Source: Pseudoruegeria aquimaris (lineage in GTDB: Bacteria; Pseudomonadota; Alphaproteobacteria; Rhodobacterales; Rhodobacteraceae). Taken from it: a stretch of 64,000 bases of DNA. Below, one piece after another: positions 40,889 through 49,107 of the stretch (position 1 is the first letter of the stretch; every line of letters starts with the position of its first letter). The translations under genes were made by a program, and so were the position numbers. The DNA is taken from contig NZ_FWFQ01000005.1 in assembly GCF_900172235.1 (NCBI RefSeq), positions 1 through 64,000 of the forward strand. The letters run 5' to 3'. Under the pieces are notes generated by a model. The model was not told the DNA's origin, did no database searches, and worked only from the letters and a program-made list of their open reading frames with translations.

Positions 40889-42280
40889 ATGTCCGACAGC
40901 ACCTCTGCCCTGTTCAGCGCCTCCCAGCGCAGCGGATGGATCCGGCTGCGCACGTTGATCGTGCTGCGCTGGGTCGCCATCGCCGGGCAGGTCGGCGCCA
41001 TCTACGTGGCCCGCCGCGTGTACGACGTTCAATTGGAACTGGGGCTCTGCTACGTGGTGATCGGCGCGGCCATCATCGCCAACCTCGTGGCCACCTTCGT
41101 CTATCCCGAAACCAAGCGCCTCACCGACAGGCAGAGTTTCGCGCTGCTGCTGTTCGACATCTGCCAGCTTTCCGCGCTGATCTACCTGACAGGCGGGCTG
41201 AACAACCCCTTCGCACTGCTCATCATGGCACCGGTCACCGTATCGGCCACGGTGCTGACGATGCGCTCGACGCTGCTTCTGGGCATCGTCGCCCTCTCGG
41301 CAATCACCTTCGTGGCGGTGTTTCACCTCCCGCTGCGCACCACGCTGGGCGAGATCTACGAACTGCCCGATCTCTTCATCTTCGGCTTCTGGCTCGCCAT
41401 CGTGATCGGCACCGTCTTTCTCGGCGTCTATGCCCGCCGCGTGACCGGCGAGATCCACAGCATGTCCCAGGCGCTGCTCGCCACGCAGATGGCGCTGGCC
41501 CGCGAGCAGAAACTCACCGATCTCGGGGGGGTCGTGGCCGCCGCCGCCCACGAACTGGGAACGCCGCTTGCGACGATCAAACTCGTCAGCAGCGAGATGA
41601 TGGATGAACTCGAACCCGGCACCCATCTCATGGAAGACGCGGAGCTGATCCGGGATCAGGCCGATCGCTGCCGCGAGATCCTGCGCTCCATGGGCCGGGC
41701 CGGCAAGGACGACAAGCATCTCAAGCGCGCGCCGCTGGAGACGGTGATCCACGAGGCCGCGGAGCCGCACCTGGATCGCGGCAAGGAGATCTCCTTCACG
41801 CTGGTGTCCGACGAGCCGGCCGATGCCCAGCCCATGGTCATGCGGTATCCGGAGTTCGTGCATGGCATCCGAAACCTCGTGCAGAACGCCGTGGATTTCG
41901 CCGACAGCCGCGTCTGGGTCGAGATCGGCTGGACGAACGAGAAGATCTCCGTGCGCATCGTGGACAACGGCCCAGGCTTCCCGGAGCAGCTGATCGGCCG
42001 CATCGGGGATCCCTTCGTCCGCCGGCGCAGTGGCGAAAGGGAGAAGGCGAAACGGCCCGAGTACGAAGGGATGGGCCTCGGGCTCTTCATCGCCAAGACC
42101 CTGCTGGAGCGCACCGGCGCCAGCCTGAGCTTCGCCAACGGATCGGATCCGTTTCTGGAGGCGTCGGAACGGCCCGAGAAATCAGGCGCCATCGTCCAGG
42201 TGAGTTGGCCGAGAAGCGCGCTCGAAGGTGATCCGGCGCAATGGTCCGGGCCACTGGGGGAAAACCAGCGCTTCACCTGA
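40889..42280 (+). CDS. regB: Redox sensor histidine kinase RegB/PrrB
   Basis: A 463-residue kinase from ATG 40889. Six N-terminal transmembrane helices contain the quinone-sensing motif TGGLNNPF. The H-box is AAAHELGTPLATIKLVSSE, and downstream QADRCREILRSMG holds the redox-active Cys of RegB. The ATPase domain has LVQNAVDFA (N-box), VDNGPGFPE and GMGLGLFIAKTLLERTG. It autophosphorylates under reducing conditions and passes phosphate to RegA. Divergent from senC with a 97-base gap. Confidence 0.97.
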   Translation: MSDSTSALFSASQRSGWIRLRTLIVLRWVAIAGQVGAIYVARRVYDVQLELGLCYVVIGAAIIANLVATFVYPETKRLTDRQSFALLLFDICQLSALIYLTGGLNNPFALLIMAPVTVSATVLTMRSTLLLGIVALSAITFVAVFHLPLRTTLGEIYELPDLFIFGFWLAIVIGTVFLGVYARRVTGEIHSMSQALLATQMALAREQKLTDLGGVVAAAAHELGTPLATIKLVSSEMMDELEPGTHLMEDAELIRDQADRCREILRSMGRAGKDDKHLKRAPLETVIHEAAEPHLDRGKEISFTLVSDEPADAQPMVMRYPEFVHGIRNLVQNAVDFADSRVWVEIGWTNEKISVRIVDNGPGFPEQLIGRIGDPFVRRRSGEREKAKRPEYEGMGLGLFIAKTLLERTGASLSFANGSDPFLEASERPEKSGAIVQVSWPRSALEGDPAQWSGPLGENQRFT

Positions 42281-42376
42281 GTGGCATTTCGGTCGGGTTT
42301 TCGGGCCGATCAGGGGTTAAACATCCGTTAACTATGGGTCGATAGCGTTGGCGGATAGTTCAACCGAAACGCCGCC

Positions 42377-43984
42377 ATGGATCCCTCGCTTGCCCTTGCC
42401 ACCGTCCTGCTCTCCGTTGCCGCCGCCGCGCTGACGACGCTTGCGCTCGGCCACTGGCCCCGGCGGCCGGGGCCCGCCGCCGATCCCGCCACGGAAGAAA
42501 GCGAAACAAGCTTCCTGTTCGAGGGTGCGCGGCTGGTGGATGCGTCCGGGCCTGCCTCCGGCCTGCTGGAAACCGCCGAGAAACGGGAAACCGATCTGCT
42601 GACGCTTGTCTGCGCCCTCAAGCCCCGCTTCCCCGGCCTTGATACGGTGTTCTCTCCGCAGAGCCCGGCCGAAGTGGCCGCAGCGGATGCGGAAGACGGC
42701 GGCGAGTCGCGCCACGTGTTCCCCGCCCACGCCCCTGAGGATCCCGCCCGGATCGAGCTGTGCCGGTGGGAAGAATTCATCCGGATCACGCTGTCCCAGC
42801 CGGTCGCGGAGCAGCCGGAAGACTGGGAGTGCGGCTTCCTGCGGCAGGAGAACCGCGCCTTGCGGCAGTTGCTCAACAAGTCGCCCTACCCCATCTGGCG
42901 GCAGACCTCGGGCGGCGAAATCACCTGGGCCAACGCGGCATACCTCGATCTCGCCGCGCAGCAGGCCGACATCCACCCGGAGGACGCGCGTGGTTGGCCC
43001 CCGGTGAGGCTCTTCTCCGACATCTCGCTGGACGACGGCACGCCGGAAGGCAAGGCCTGCCGTGTATCGCTGCGCCTCGTCGGGCGGAAGGAGGAAGCGT
43101 GGTTCGAGTGCCGAAGCTTCGCCGCCGGGAGGGAATCCCTGCATTACGCCGCCGACGCCTCCGCTACGGTGACGGCCCAGCGCAACCTCGAACACTTCGT
43201 CCAGACCCTCACCAAGACGTTCGCGCATCTGCCCATCGGCCTCGCCATTTTCGACCGCGGCCGCAGGCTGGCGCTGTTCAACCCGGCGATGGGCGATCTG
43301 ACGGGGCTGCCTGCGGACTTTCTCAGCCAGCGGCCGACGCTGGACGCCGTTTTCGACCGCCTGCGCGAAAGCCGCATGTTGCCGGAACCCCGCAACTACG
43401 CGGAGTGGCGCCGCCGCATCACGCAGGCGGAAACGGAGTCCGCGAACGGCATCTACGAAGAAACCTGGTCGCTTCCCTCGGGGCGGACTTTCCGGCTCAC
43501 CGGCCGCCCGCACCCGGACAACGCCATTGCCTTCCTGTTGGAAGACATCAGCACGGAAGTCTCTCTCACGCGCCACTTCCGCGCGGAGCTCGAAATCTCG
43601 CAATCCGTGCTGGATACCGTGGAGGATGCCATCGCCGTCTTTTCCGAGGGTGGGCGGCTTGCCTTCACCAACCGCGCCTTCGCGCAGCTCTGGTTCGGGG
43701 CCGACGAATGCGCGCTCTCGGAATTCACAATCTTCGAGGCCAGCCGGATCTGGCGCGAGCAATGCCATCCGACGCCCGTCTGGGGGGACCTGCGGGAGTT
43801 CGCCGCGGCGCCGACGAACCGCTCGGAATGGGAGGCCGACATCCGCATGGTCGACGGGCGCGCGCTGCGGATCGTCGTCTCGCCCCTGCCCGGCAATGCG
43901 ACGCTCGTCCGCTTCCGGGCCGTGGATGCGGCCATCCCCTTCGTCAGCGCGCGTTTGAACGCCCGGCGAAGCCGCAGCGCCTGA
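42377..43984 (+). CDS. Membrane-anchored multi-PAS protein without kinase domain
   Basis: A 535-residue protein: one N-terminal transmembrane helix (about residues 5-24), a linker, and three PAS-like domains at about 165-260, 270-385 (LPIGLAIFDRGRRLALFNPA) and 390-500 (LDTVEDAIAVFSEGGRLAFT). It ends there, with no H-box, N-box or output domain, so it resembles a histidine kinase that has lost or never had its catalytic part. The ligand is unknown. It is 40 bases upstream of tsaE on the same strand and 96 bases after regB. Confidence 0.8.
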   Translation: MDPSLALATVLLSVAAAALTTLALGHWPRRPGPAADPATEESETSFLFEGARLVDASGPASGLLETAEKRETDLLTLVCALKPRFPGLDTVFSPQSPAEVAAADAEDGGESRHVFPAHAPEDPARIELCRWEEFIRITLSQPVAEQPEDWECGFLRQENRALRQLLNKSPYPIWRQTSGGEITWANAAYLDLAAQQADIHPEDARGWPPVRLFSDISLDDGTPEGKACRVSLRLVGRKEEAWFECRSFAAGRESLHYAADASATVTAQRNLEHFVQTLTKTFAHLPIGLAIFDRGRRLALFNPAMGDLTGLPADFLSQRPTLDAVFDRLRESRMLPEPRNYAEWRRRITQAETESANGIYEETWSLPSGRTFRLTGRPHPDNAIAFLLEDISTEVSLTRHFRAELEISQSVLDTVEDAIAVFSEGGRLAFTNRAFAQLWFGADECALSEFTIFEASRIWREQCHPTPVWGDLREFAAAPTNRSEWEADIRMVDGRALRIVVSPLPGNATLVRFRAVDAAIPFVSARLNARRSRSA

Positions 43985-44024
43985 AGCCGCTTGCGGGCGG
44001 GCGGGCGCCGGGTAATATCCGCCC

Positions 44025-44498
44025 ATGAGCGATGCGCGACTTGCCCTTGATCTTCCCGATGCCGAAGCCGCCGCAGCCTTGGCCGAGCGCCTCGCGCCTT
44101 CGCTGGGCGGCGGCGACTGCCTGCTGCTTTCCGGGCCCGTCGGCGCCGGAAAGAGCCACTTCGCGCGCCACGTGATTCTCGCGCTCCTGCCGGAGCCGGA
44201 AGACGTCCCTTCGCCCACCTTCACGCTGGTCCAGACCTACGAAACACCGGCCTTCGACATCTGGCACTGCGATCTCTACCGCCTCTCCGGGCCGGAGGAT
44301 GCCTTCGAACTGGGGCTGGACGACGCTTTCGACACCGCCCTCTGCCTTGTCGAATGGCCGGACAGGCTGGGCGCCTACATCCCGAGAAACGCGCTGGAGC
44401 TTCGGTTTTCCCACACCGCCGACGGCCGGGGCCGCCATCTTGAGATCCGGGGCGCGCGCAAACGCTGGTCCGGCGTTCTGGAGGCGCTGAATGGCTGA
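44025..44498 (+). CDS. tsaE: tRNA t6A biosynthesis ATPase TsaE
   Basis: A 157-residue P-loop ATPase with Walker A SGPVGAGKSHFARHV, DVPSPTFTLVQTYE and IWHCDLYRLSGPEDAFELGL, the signature of the YjeE/TsaE family. It cycles the TsaBD complex during t6A synthesis. First of the tight tsaE-amgK-murU-addB-addA-trxA run; overlaps amgK by 8 bases. Confidence 0.95.
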   Translation: MSDARLALDLPDAEAAAALAERLAPSLGGGDCLLLSGPVGAGKSHFARHVILALLPEPEDVPSPTFTLVQTYETPAFDIWHCDLYRLSGPEDAFELGLDDAFDTALCLVEWPDRLGAYIPRNALELRFSHTADGRGRHLEIRGARKRWSGVLEALNG

Positions 44499-45510
44499 AA
44501 CGCTCACCGAAACTGCGCGCCATTTCCTCGACGGCGCCGGATGGGGCGGCGCGCTGCACGAGCTGCTGCGCGGCGATGCCTCGGCACGCCGCTACCTGCG
44601 CCTGACGCGCCCGGACAGCGGAGACACAGCGATTCTCATGGTCTGCCCGCCGGGATCAGCATCGGAAATGGCGCGTTTTGCCCAGGTGGGCGCCCATCTG
44701 CGCGCCGTCGGCCTCTCCGCACCCGACATACTCGCGGAGGCAATGTCCGACGGGCTGATGCTGCTGGAGGATTTCGGCGACGCCTCCATGGCCGCATTCG
44801 TGGACAACGCGCCGGAAGCGGAACAAGCCATATACCTCAGCGCGACGAAAATTGTTCACTACCTGCACGCCGTGCCGCCGATGGAGGGGCTGCACCCATA
44901 CGGCCCAGCCCAGATGGCGCCGCTCGTCGATCTGGCCTTCACCGATTACGCCGCTGCCACCGGCAAGGGCGATCCGGGCGCGCTTCCCGCGATCGAGGCC
45001 CTGCTGCGATCGGCCTTGCAAACCCTTGCACCCGACACCGACGTGATGATCCTGCGCGACTACCATGCCGAGAACCTCATGGTGCTGCCCGAGCGCAGCG
45101 GCGTGCGCGCGCTCGGGCTTCTCGATTTCCAGGATGCGCTGTCGGGCCACCGTGCCTACGATCTCGTCTCGCTGCTGGAGGATGCACGCCGCGACATCAG
45201 CGAGAGCACGCGCCTTGCCTGCATTTCCTGGTATGTCCACGAAAACGCACTGGATCCGGAGGCCTTCGAAGCCGCGCTCGCGGTTCAGGGCGCGCAGCGA
45301 AACCTGCGGATTCTCGGGGTCTTCGCGCGGCTTGCACGGGCACGTGGCAAGCCGGGCTACCTCGATCTGATGCCACGGGTCTGGGGCCATCTGCAGCGCG
45401 ATCTCGACCATCCGGCCTTGGCGGATCTGCGCACGGCCGTGCTGGCCGCGATCCCTGCCCCCGAAGCCGACGTGATGGAAAGGCTGCGCCAGCAATGCCC
45501 AGCGCCTTGA
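44491..45510 (+). CDS. amgK: N-acetylmuramate/N-acetylglucosamine kinase AmgK
   Basis: A 339-residue APH-fold kinase. GDASARRYLRLTRP near the N-terminus, the catalytic loop LRDYHAENLMVLP and metal site LGLLDFQDALSGHRAYDLV are typical. It phosphorylates anomeric C1 of MurNAc (and GlcNAc), feeding MurU in the peptidoglycan recycling route that bypasses GlmU. Overlaps tsaE by 8 bases and murU by 16. Confidence 0.92.
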   Translation: MAETLTETARHFLDGAGWGGALHELLRGDASARRYLRLTRPDSGDTAILMVCPPGSASEMARFAQVGAHLRAVGLSAPDILAEAMSDGLMLLEDFGDASMAAFVDNAPEAEQAIYLSATKIVHYLHAVPPMEGLHPYGPAQMAPLVDLAFTDYAAATGKGDPGALPAIEALLRSALQTLAPDTDVMILRDYHAENLMVLPERSGVRALGLLDFQDALSGHRAYDLVSLLEDARRDISESTRLACISWYVHENALDPEAFEAALAVQGAQRNLRILGVFARLARARGKPGYLDLMPRVWGHLQRDLDHPALADLRTAVLAAIPAPEADVMERLRQQCPAP

Positions 45511-46196
45511 ATCCAAGCGCCCTTATGCTCTTTGCCGCCGGCTTCGGCACCCGGATGGGCGCGCTCACCGCCGATCGGCCCAAGCCGCTCGTGGAGGTCG
45601 CCGGCCGCCCGTTGATCGATCACGCTCTGGCCCTGCGCGATGATTTCGGGCCACTGCGCACCGTCGCCAATCTGCACTACCGGGGCGACCAACTGCGCCG
45701 GCATCTGCAAGGCCGCGACGTACTGTTTTCCGAAGAAACGCCGGAGATCCTCGAAACCGGCGGCGGCCTCCGCAAAGCCCTGCCGCTGCTTGCGTCCAAC
45801 CCCGTATTCACCATGAACACCGACGCGGCCTGGACGGGCACCAACCCCCTGATCCAGCTCGCCGAAGCCTGGGACCCAGCGCGCATGGATGCCCTGTTGC
45901 TGCTGATCGCGCCCGAACGGGCACGCGGCCACGCCGGCGGCGGAGATTTCCTGATGGCACCTGATGGCTCGCTCAAGCGTGGGCCCGGCGCGATCTACAG
46001 CGGGGTGCAGATCCTGAAGACGGATCTGCTCGACTCGATCCCCGAGCCCGCCTTCAGCCTCAATCTCCTGTGGGATGCGATGCTGCGGCAGGGGCGCCTG
46101 CACGGGGTGATGCATGCAGGCGGCTGGTGCGACGTGGGGCGGCCAGAAAGCATCCCCCTAGCGGAAGCGATGCTGGCGGAGGCGGCCGATGTCTGA
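45495..46196 (+). CDS. murU: N-acetylmuramate-1-phosphate uridylyltransferase MurU
   Basis: A 233-residue nucleotidyltransferase from ATG 45495. ALMLFAAGFGTRMGALTADR is the nucleotide-binding N-terminus with the signature GTRM, then PKPLVEVAGRPLIDHAL; the catalytic Asp is in TMNTDAAWTG, and the C-terminus has WCDVGRPESIPLAEAML. It makes UDP-MurNAc from MurNAc-1-P. Directly downstream of, and overlapping, amgK, which supplies its substrate; overlaps addB by 8 bases. Confidence 0.94.
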   Translation: MPSALNPSALMLFAAGFGTRMGALTADRPKPLVEVAGRPLIDHALALRDDFGPLRTVANLHYRGDQLRRHLQGRDVLFSEETPEILETGGGLRKALPLLASNPVFTMNTDAAWTGTNPLIQLAEAWDPARMDALLLLIAPERARGHAGGGDFLMAPDGSLKRGPGAIYSGVQILKTDLLDSIPEPAFSLNLLWDAMLRQGRLHGVMHAGGWCDVGRPESIPLAEAMLAEAADV

Positions 46197-49107
46197 CCCT
46201 GCCCTCTACGGTGTCCCGCCCGGCGTGGACTTTCCGAAAGCGCTGCGGGACGGCGTGCTGGCCCGTTTCGCGGCGGATGGGCCGGAGGCGCTGGCCCGCG
46301 TGCAGATCTTCGTGAACACGGCGCGGATGCAAAGGCGGCTGCGGGCGCTCTTCGCCGAAGGTGGCGCGCTTCTGCTGCCGCGCATCCGCCTGATCCAGGA
46401 TCTGGGGCGTGGCCTGACGGACGCTCCGCTCCCGCCCGCGATCTCGCCGCTGCGGCGGCGGCTGGAACTGGCCCAGCTCATCACGCGCCTGATCGACGCC
46501 GAACCCGATCTCGCCCCGAAGACGAGCGCCTATGATCTCGCCGACAGCCTCGCCGCGCTCCTGGATGAAATGCACGGCGAGGGCGTGACGCCGGAAGATA
46601 TCGCCGCGCTTGATGTCTCGGACCAATCCGGGCACTGGGCCCGCGCGTTGGAATTCATCAAGATCGTGCAGGCTTTCGTCGCCGAGGAAGGCGCGCCGGA
46701 TGCCGAGGCCCGCCAGCGTATGGTGGTGGAGCGCCTGATCGCGCAATGGGCGCAGGAGCCGCCGCAAGATCCCATCCTGATCGCCGGCTCCACCGGCTCG
46801 CGCGGGGCGACCCACCTGCTCATGGCCGCAGTCGCCCGCCTGCCCCGCGGTGCCGTCATCCTGCCGGGCTTCGATTTCGATCTGCCGGCCCCGGTGTGGG
46901 AGAGCCTCGCGGATCCTCTGACCGGCGAGGATCACCCCCAGTTCCGCTATGGCAAACTGATGCGGACACTCGGGGTGGCGCCGGGCACGATCCACCCCTG
47001 GACGCCGGACCGCGCACCCTGCCCGCCCCGCAACGCGCTCCTGTCGCTCGCCCTACGGCCCGCGCCGGTGACGGATCAATGGATGAGCGAAGGCCGGCAT
47101 CTTGAGGGCATCGGCGCGGCAACGGCAGAAATCACCTACGTGAACGCGCCATCTGCCCGCGCGGAGGCGCTGGCGATCGCCCTGCGCATGCGCGTGGCCG
47201 CCGAGACCGGGCAGAGCCTCGCGCTGATCACCCCCGACCGGATGCTCACCCGCCGCGTGACGGCGGCGCTGGACCGATGGCGGATCAAGGTGGACGACAG
47301 CGCCGGCTTTCCGTTGCATCTCTCCGCCCCGGGCCGGTTCCTGCGGCTTGTGTCGCGCCTCTACGGCCAGCGGCTCACCATCGAAGCGCTGCTGACGCTG
47401 CTCAAGCACCCGATCGCCCATTCCGCCAGCAACCGCGGGGCGCATCTGCTGCGCACAAGGGAGCTTGAGCTTTCCCTGCGGCGGCGGGGACCCGCGTTCC
47501 CGGATGCCGAAGCCCTCCTGAACTGGGGCCGAACACGCGAAGAAAAGGATCCCGGCGCGCTGGCATGGGCACAGTGGCTCGCCTCGGCCCTGCCCTTCGA
47601 AGAGACGCCCGTGACGCGGCCGCTTTCGGAATGGGTCGCGCGGCACATCGCCTGTGCCGAGGCGCTGGCTACCGGGCCCGAAGCGGCGGAAAGCGAGCTG
47701 TGGCGCGAGGCCGCTGGGCGCAAGGCCCGCGCGGTGGTGGACTCCCTCGTGCAGGACGCTGCATATGGCGGCGCGATGCCGCCCCACGAATATGCCGAGC
47801 TGTTCCGCGCCCTGCTCGCGGGCAGCGACGTGCGGGCGCCGGACGAGGATTTTCCCAACCTCATGATTCTCGGCACGCAGGAAGCGCGGGTGCAGGCCGC
47901 CGAATTTGTCATCCTCGCCGGGCTGAACGACGGGATCTGGCCGCCCACGCCGGCGCCGGATCCCTGGCTGAACCGCAAGATGCGTCACGATTCCGGCCTT
48001 TTGCTGCCCGAGCGGCGGATCGGCCTGTCGGCGCATGATTTCCAGATGGCCGCAGGGGCGAAGGAGATCTGGCTCACGCGCGCGGCACGCGACGCCGAAG
48101 CCGAAACCGTGCCGTCGCGCTGGCTCAACCGCCTCGTGAACCTGCTTTCCGGCCTGCGCGAGAAAGGCGGAGACGTGGCGCTTGCCGAGATGGAGGCCCG
48201 AGGCGCCGCGTGGCTCAGGATGGTCGAAGCGCTGGAACAGCCGGGCAAGGCTCCTCCGGCGCACAGGCCCTCTCCCCGCCCGCCCGTGGCGGCACGGCCC
48301 GATCGGTATTCCGTCACCCAGATCAAGACGCTGATCCGCGACCCCTACGCGATCTATGCGAAGAAGGTGCTCAATCTCTCCCCGGTGGACCCGCTGCGCC
48401 CCTCGCCGGACGCCCCGTTGCGCGGCACGGTGCTGCACGCGATTCTGGAAGCCTTCGTCAAAGCCGACGATCTTTCGGAGGGCGCCGAAGCGCGGCTGGT
48501 GGATACGGCCCGTACGGTTCTGGCGGAGAGCGTCCCCTGGCCCACGGCGCGCCGGCTCTGGCTGGCAAAGATCGCCCGTGTGGCGGATTGGTTCGTTGCG
48601 CAGGAGCGGAGCCGCCGGGCCGATTCTGCCTTCCTCAAGGCCGAGGTCACGGGCGAAGCGGCGATCGGAAAGACGGGCGTCAGACTGACGGCGCGGCTCG
48701 ACAGGGTGGACACGGCGCAATCCGGCGCCCTGCGGCTCTATGACTACAAGACGGGCAATCCTCCCTCGAAGAAAGCCCAGGCCGCCTTCGACAAACAGCT
48801 TCTGCTGGAAGCCGCGATGATCGAACAAGGCGCCTTCCCCGACGTGCCGGCCGCCGAGGTGGAGCAAGCCGCCTACATCGGGCTGGGCGCCAGCCCGAAA
48901 GAGGTGCCGGCCCCACTGGAAGACGTCGCGAGCGGCAAGGTCTGGGCGGATCTCGAAGCGCTGATCCGGGCCTATTCCAGCCAAACACGCGGATTTACCG
49001 CGCGGCTTGCCCCGGAGCTTCTCGACTACGCGGGGGATTACGACCACCTCTCCCGCTACGGCGAGTGGGAGGATTCAGATGCCGCCAAACCGGAGGATCT
49101 GGCATGA
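46189..49107 (+). CDS. addB: Double-strand break repair protein AddB
   Basis: A 972-residue alphaproteobacterial AddB. The N-terminus (YGVPPGVDFPKALRDGVLA) is the family start but lacks a clear Walker A motif. The long helicase-like core has LIAGSTGSRGATHLLMAAVA and ILGTQEARVQAAEFVILAGL; the C-terminal RecB-type nuclease has LYDYKTGNPPSKKAQ with the catalytic Asp and Lys. AddAB resects double-strand breaks to a Chi-like site for RecA. Overlaps murU by 8 bases and addA by 4. Confidence 0.93.
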   Translation: MSDPALYGVPPGVDFPKALRDGVLARFAADGPEALARVQIFVNTARMQRRLRALFAEGGALLLPRIRLIQDLGRGLTDAPLPPAISPLRRRLELAQLITRLIDAEPDLAPKTSAYDLADSLAALLDEMHGEGVTPEDIAALDVSDQSGHWARALEFIKIVQAFVAEEGAPDAEARQRMVVERLIAQWAQEPPQDPILIAGSTGSRGATHLLMAAVARLPRGAVILPGFDFDLPAPVWESLADPLTGEDHPQFRYGKLMRTLGVAPGTIHPWTPDRAPCPPRNALLSLALRPAPVTDQWMSEGRHLEGIGAATAEITYVNAPSARAEALAIALRMRVAAETGQSLALITPDRMLTRRVTAALDRWRIKVDDSAGFPLHLSAPGRFLRLVSRLYGQRLTIEALLTLLKHPIAHSASNRGAHLLRTRELELSLRRRGPAFPDAEALLNWGRTREEKDPGALAWAQWLASALPFEETPVTRPLSEWVARHIACAEALATGPEAAESELWREAAGRKARAVVDSLVQDAAYGGAMPPHEYAELFRALLAGSDVRAPDEDFPNLMILGTQEARVQAAEFVILAGLNDGIWPPTPAPDPWLNRKMRHDSGLLLPERRIGLSAHDFQMAAGAKEIWLTRAARDAEAETVPSRWLNRLVNLLSGLREKGGDVALAEMEARGAAWLRMVEALEQPGKAPPAHRPSPRPPVAARPDRYSVTQIKTLIRDPYAIYAKKVLNLSPVDPLRPSPDAPLRGTVLHAILEAFVKADDLSEGAEARLVDTARTVLAESVPWPTARRLWLAKIARVADWFVAQERSRRADSAFLKAEVTGEAAIGKTGVRLTARLDRVDTAQSGALRLYDYKTGNPPSKKAQAAFDKQLLLEAAMIEQGAFPDVPAAEVEQAAYIGLGASPKEVPAPLEDVASGKVWADLEALIRAYSSQTRGFTARLAPELLDYAGDYDHLSRYGEWEDSDAAKPEDLA

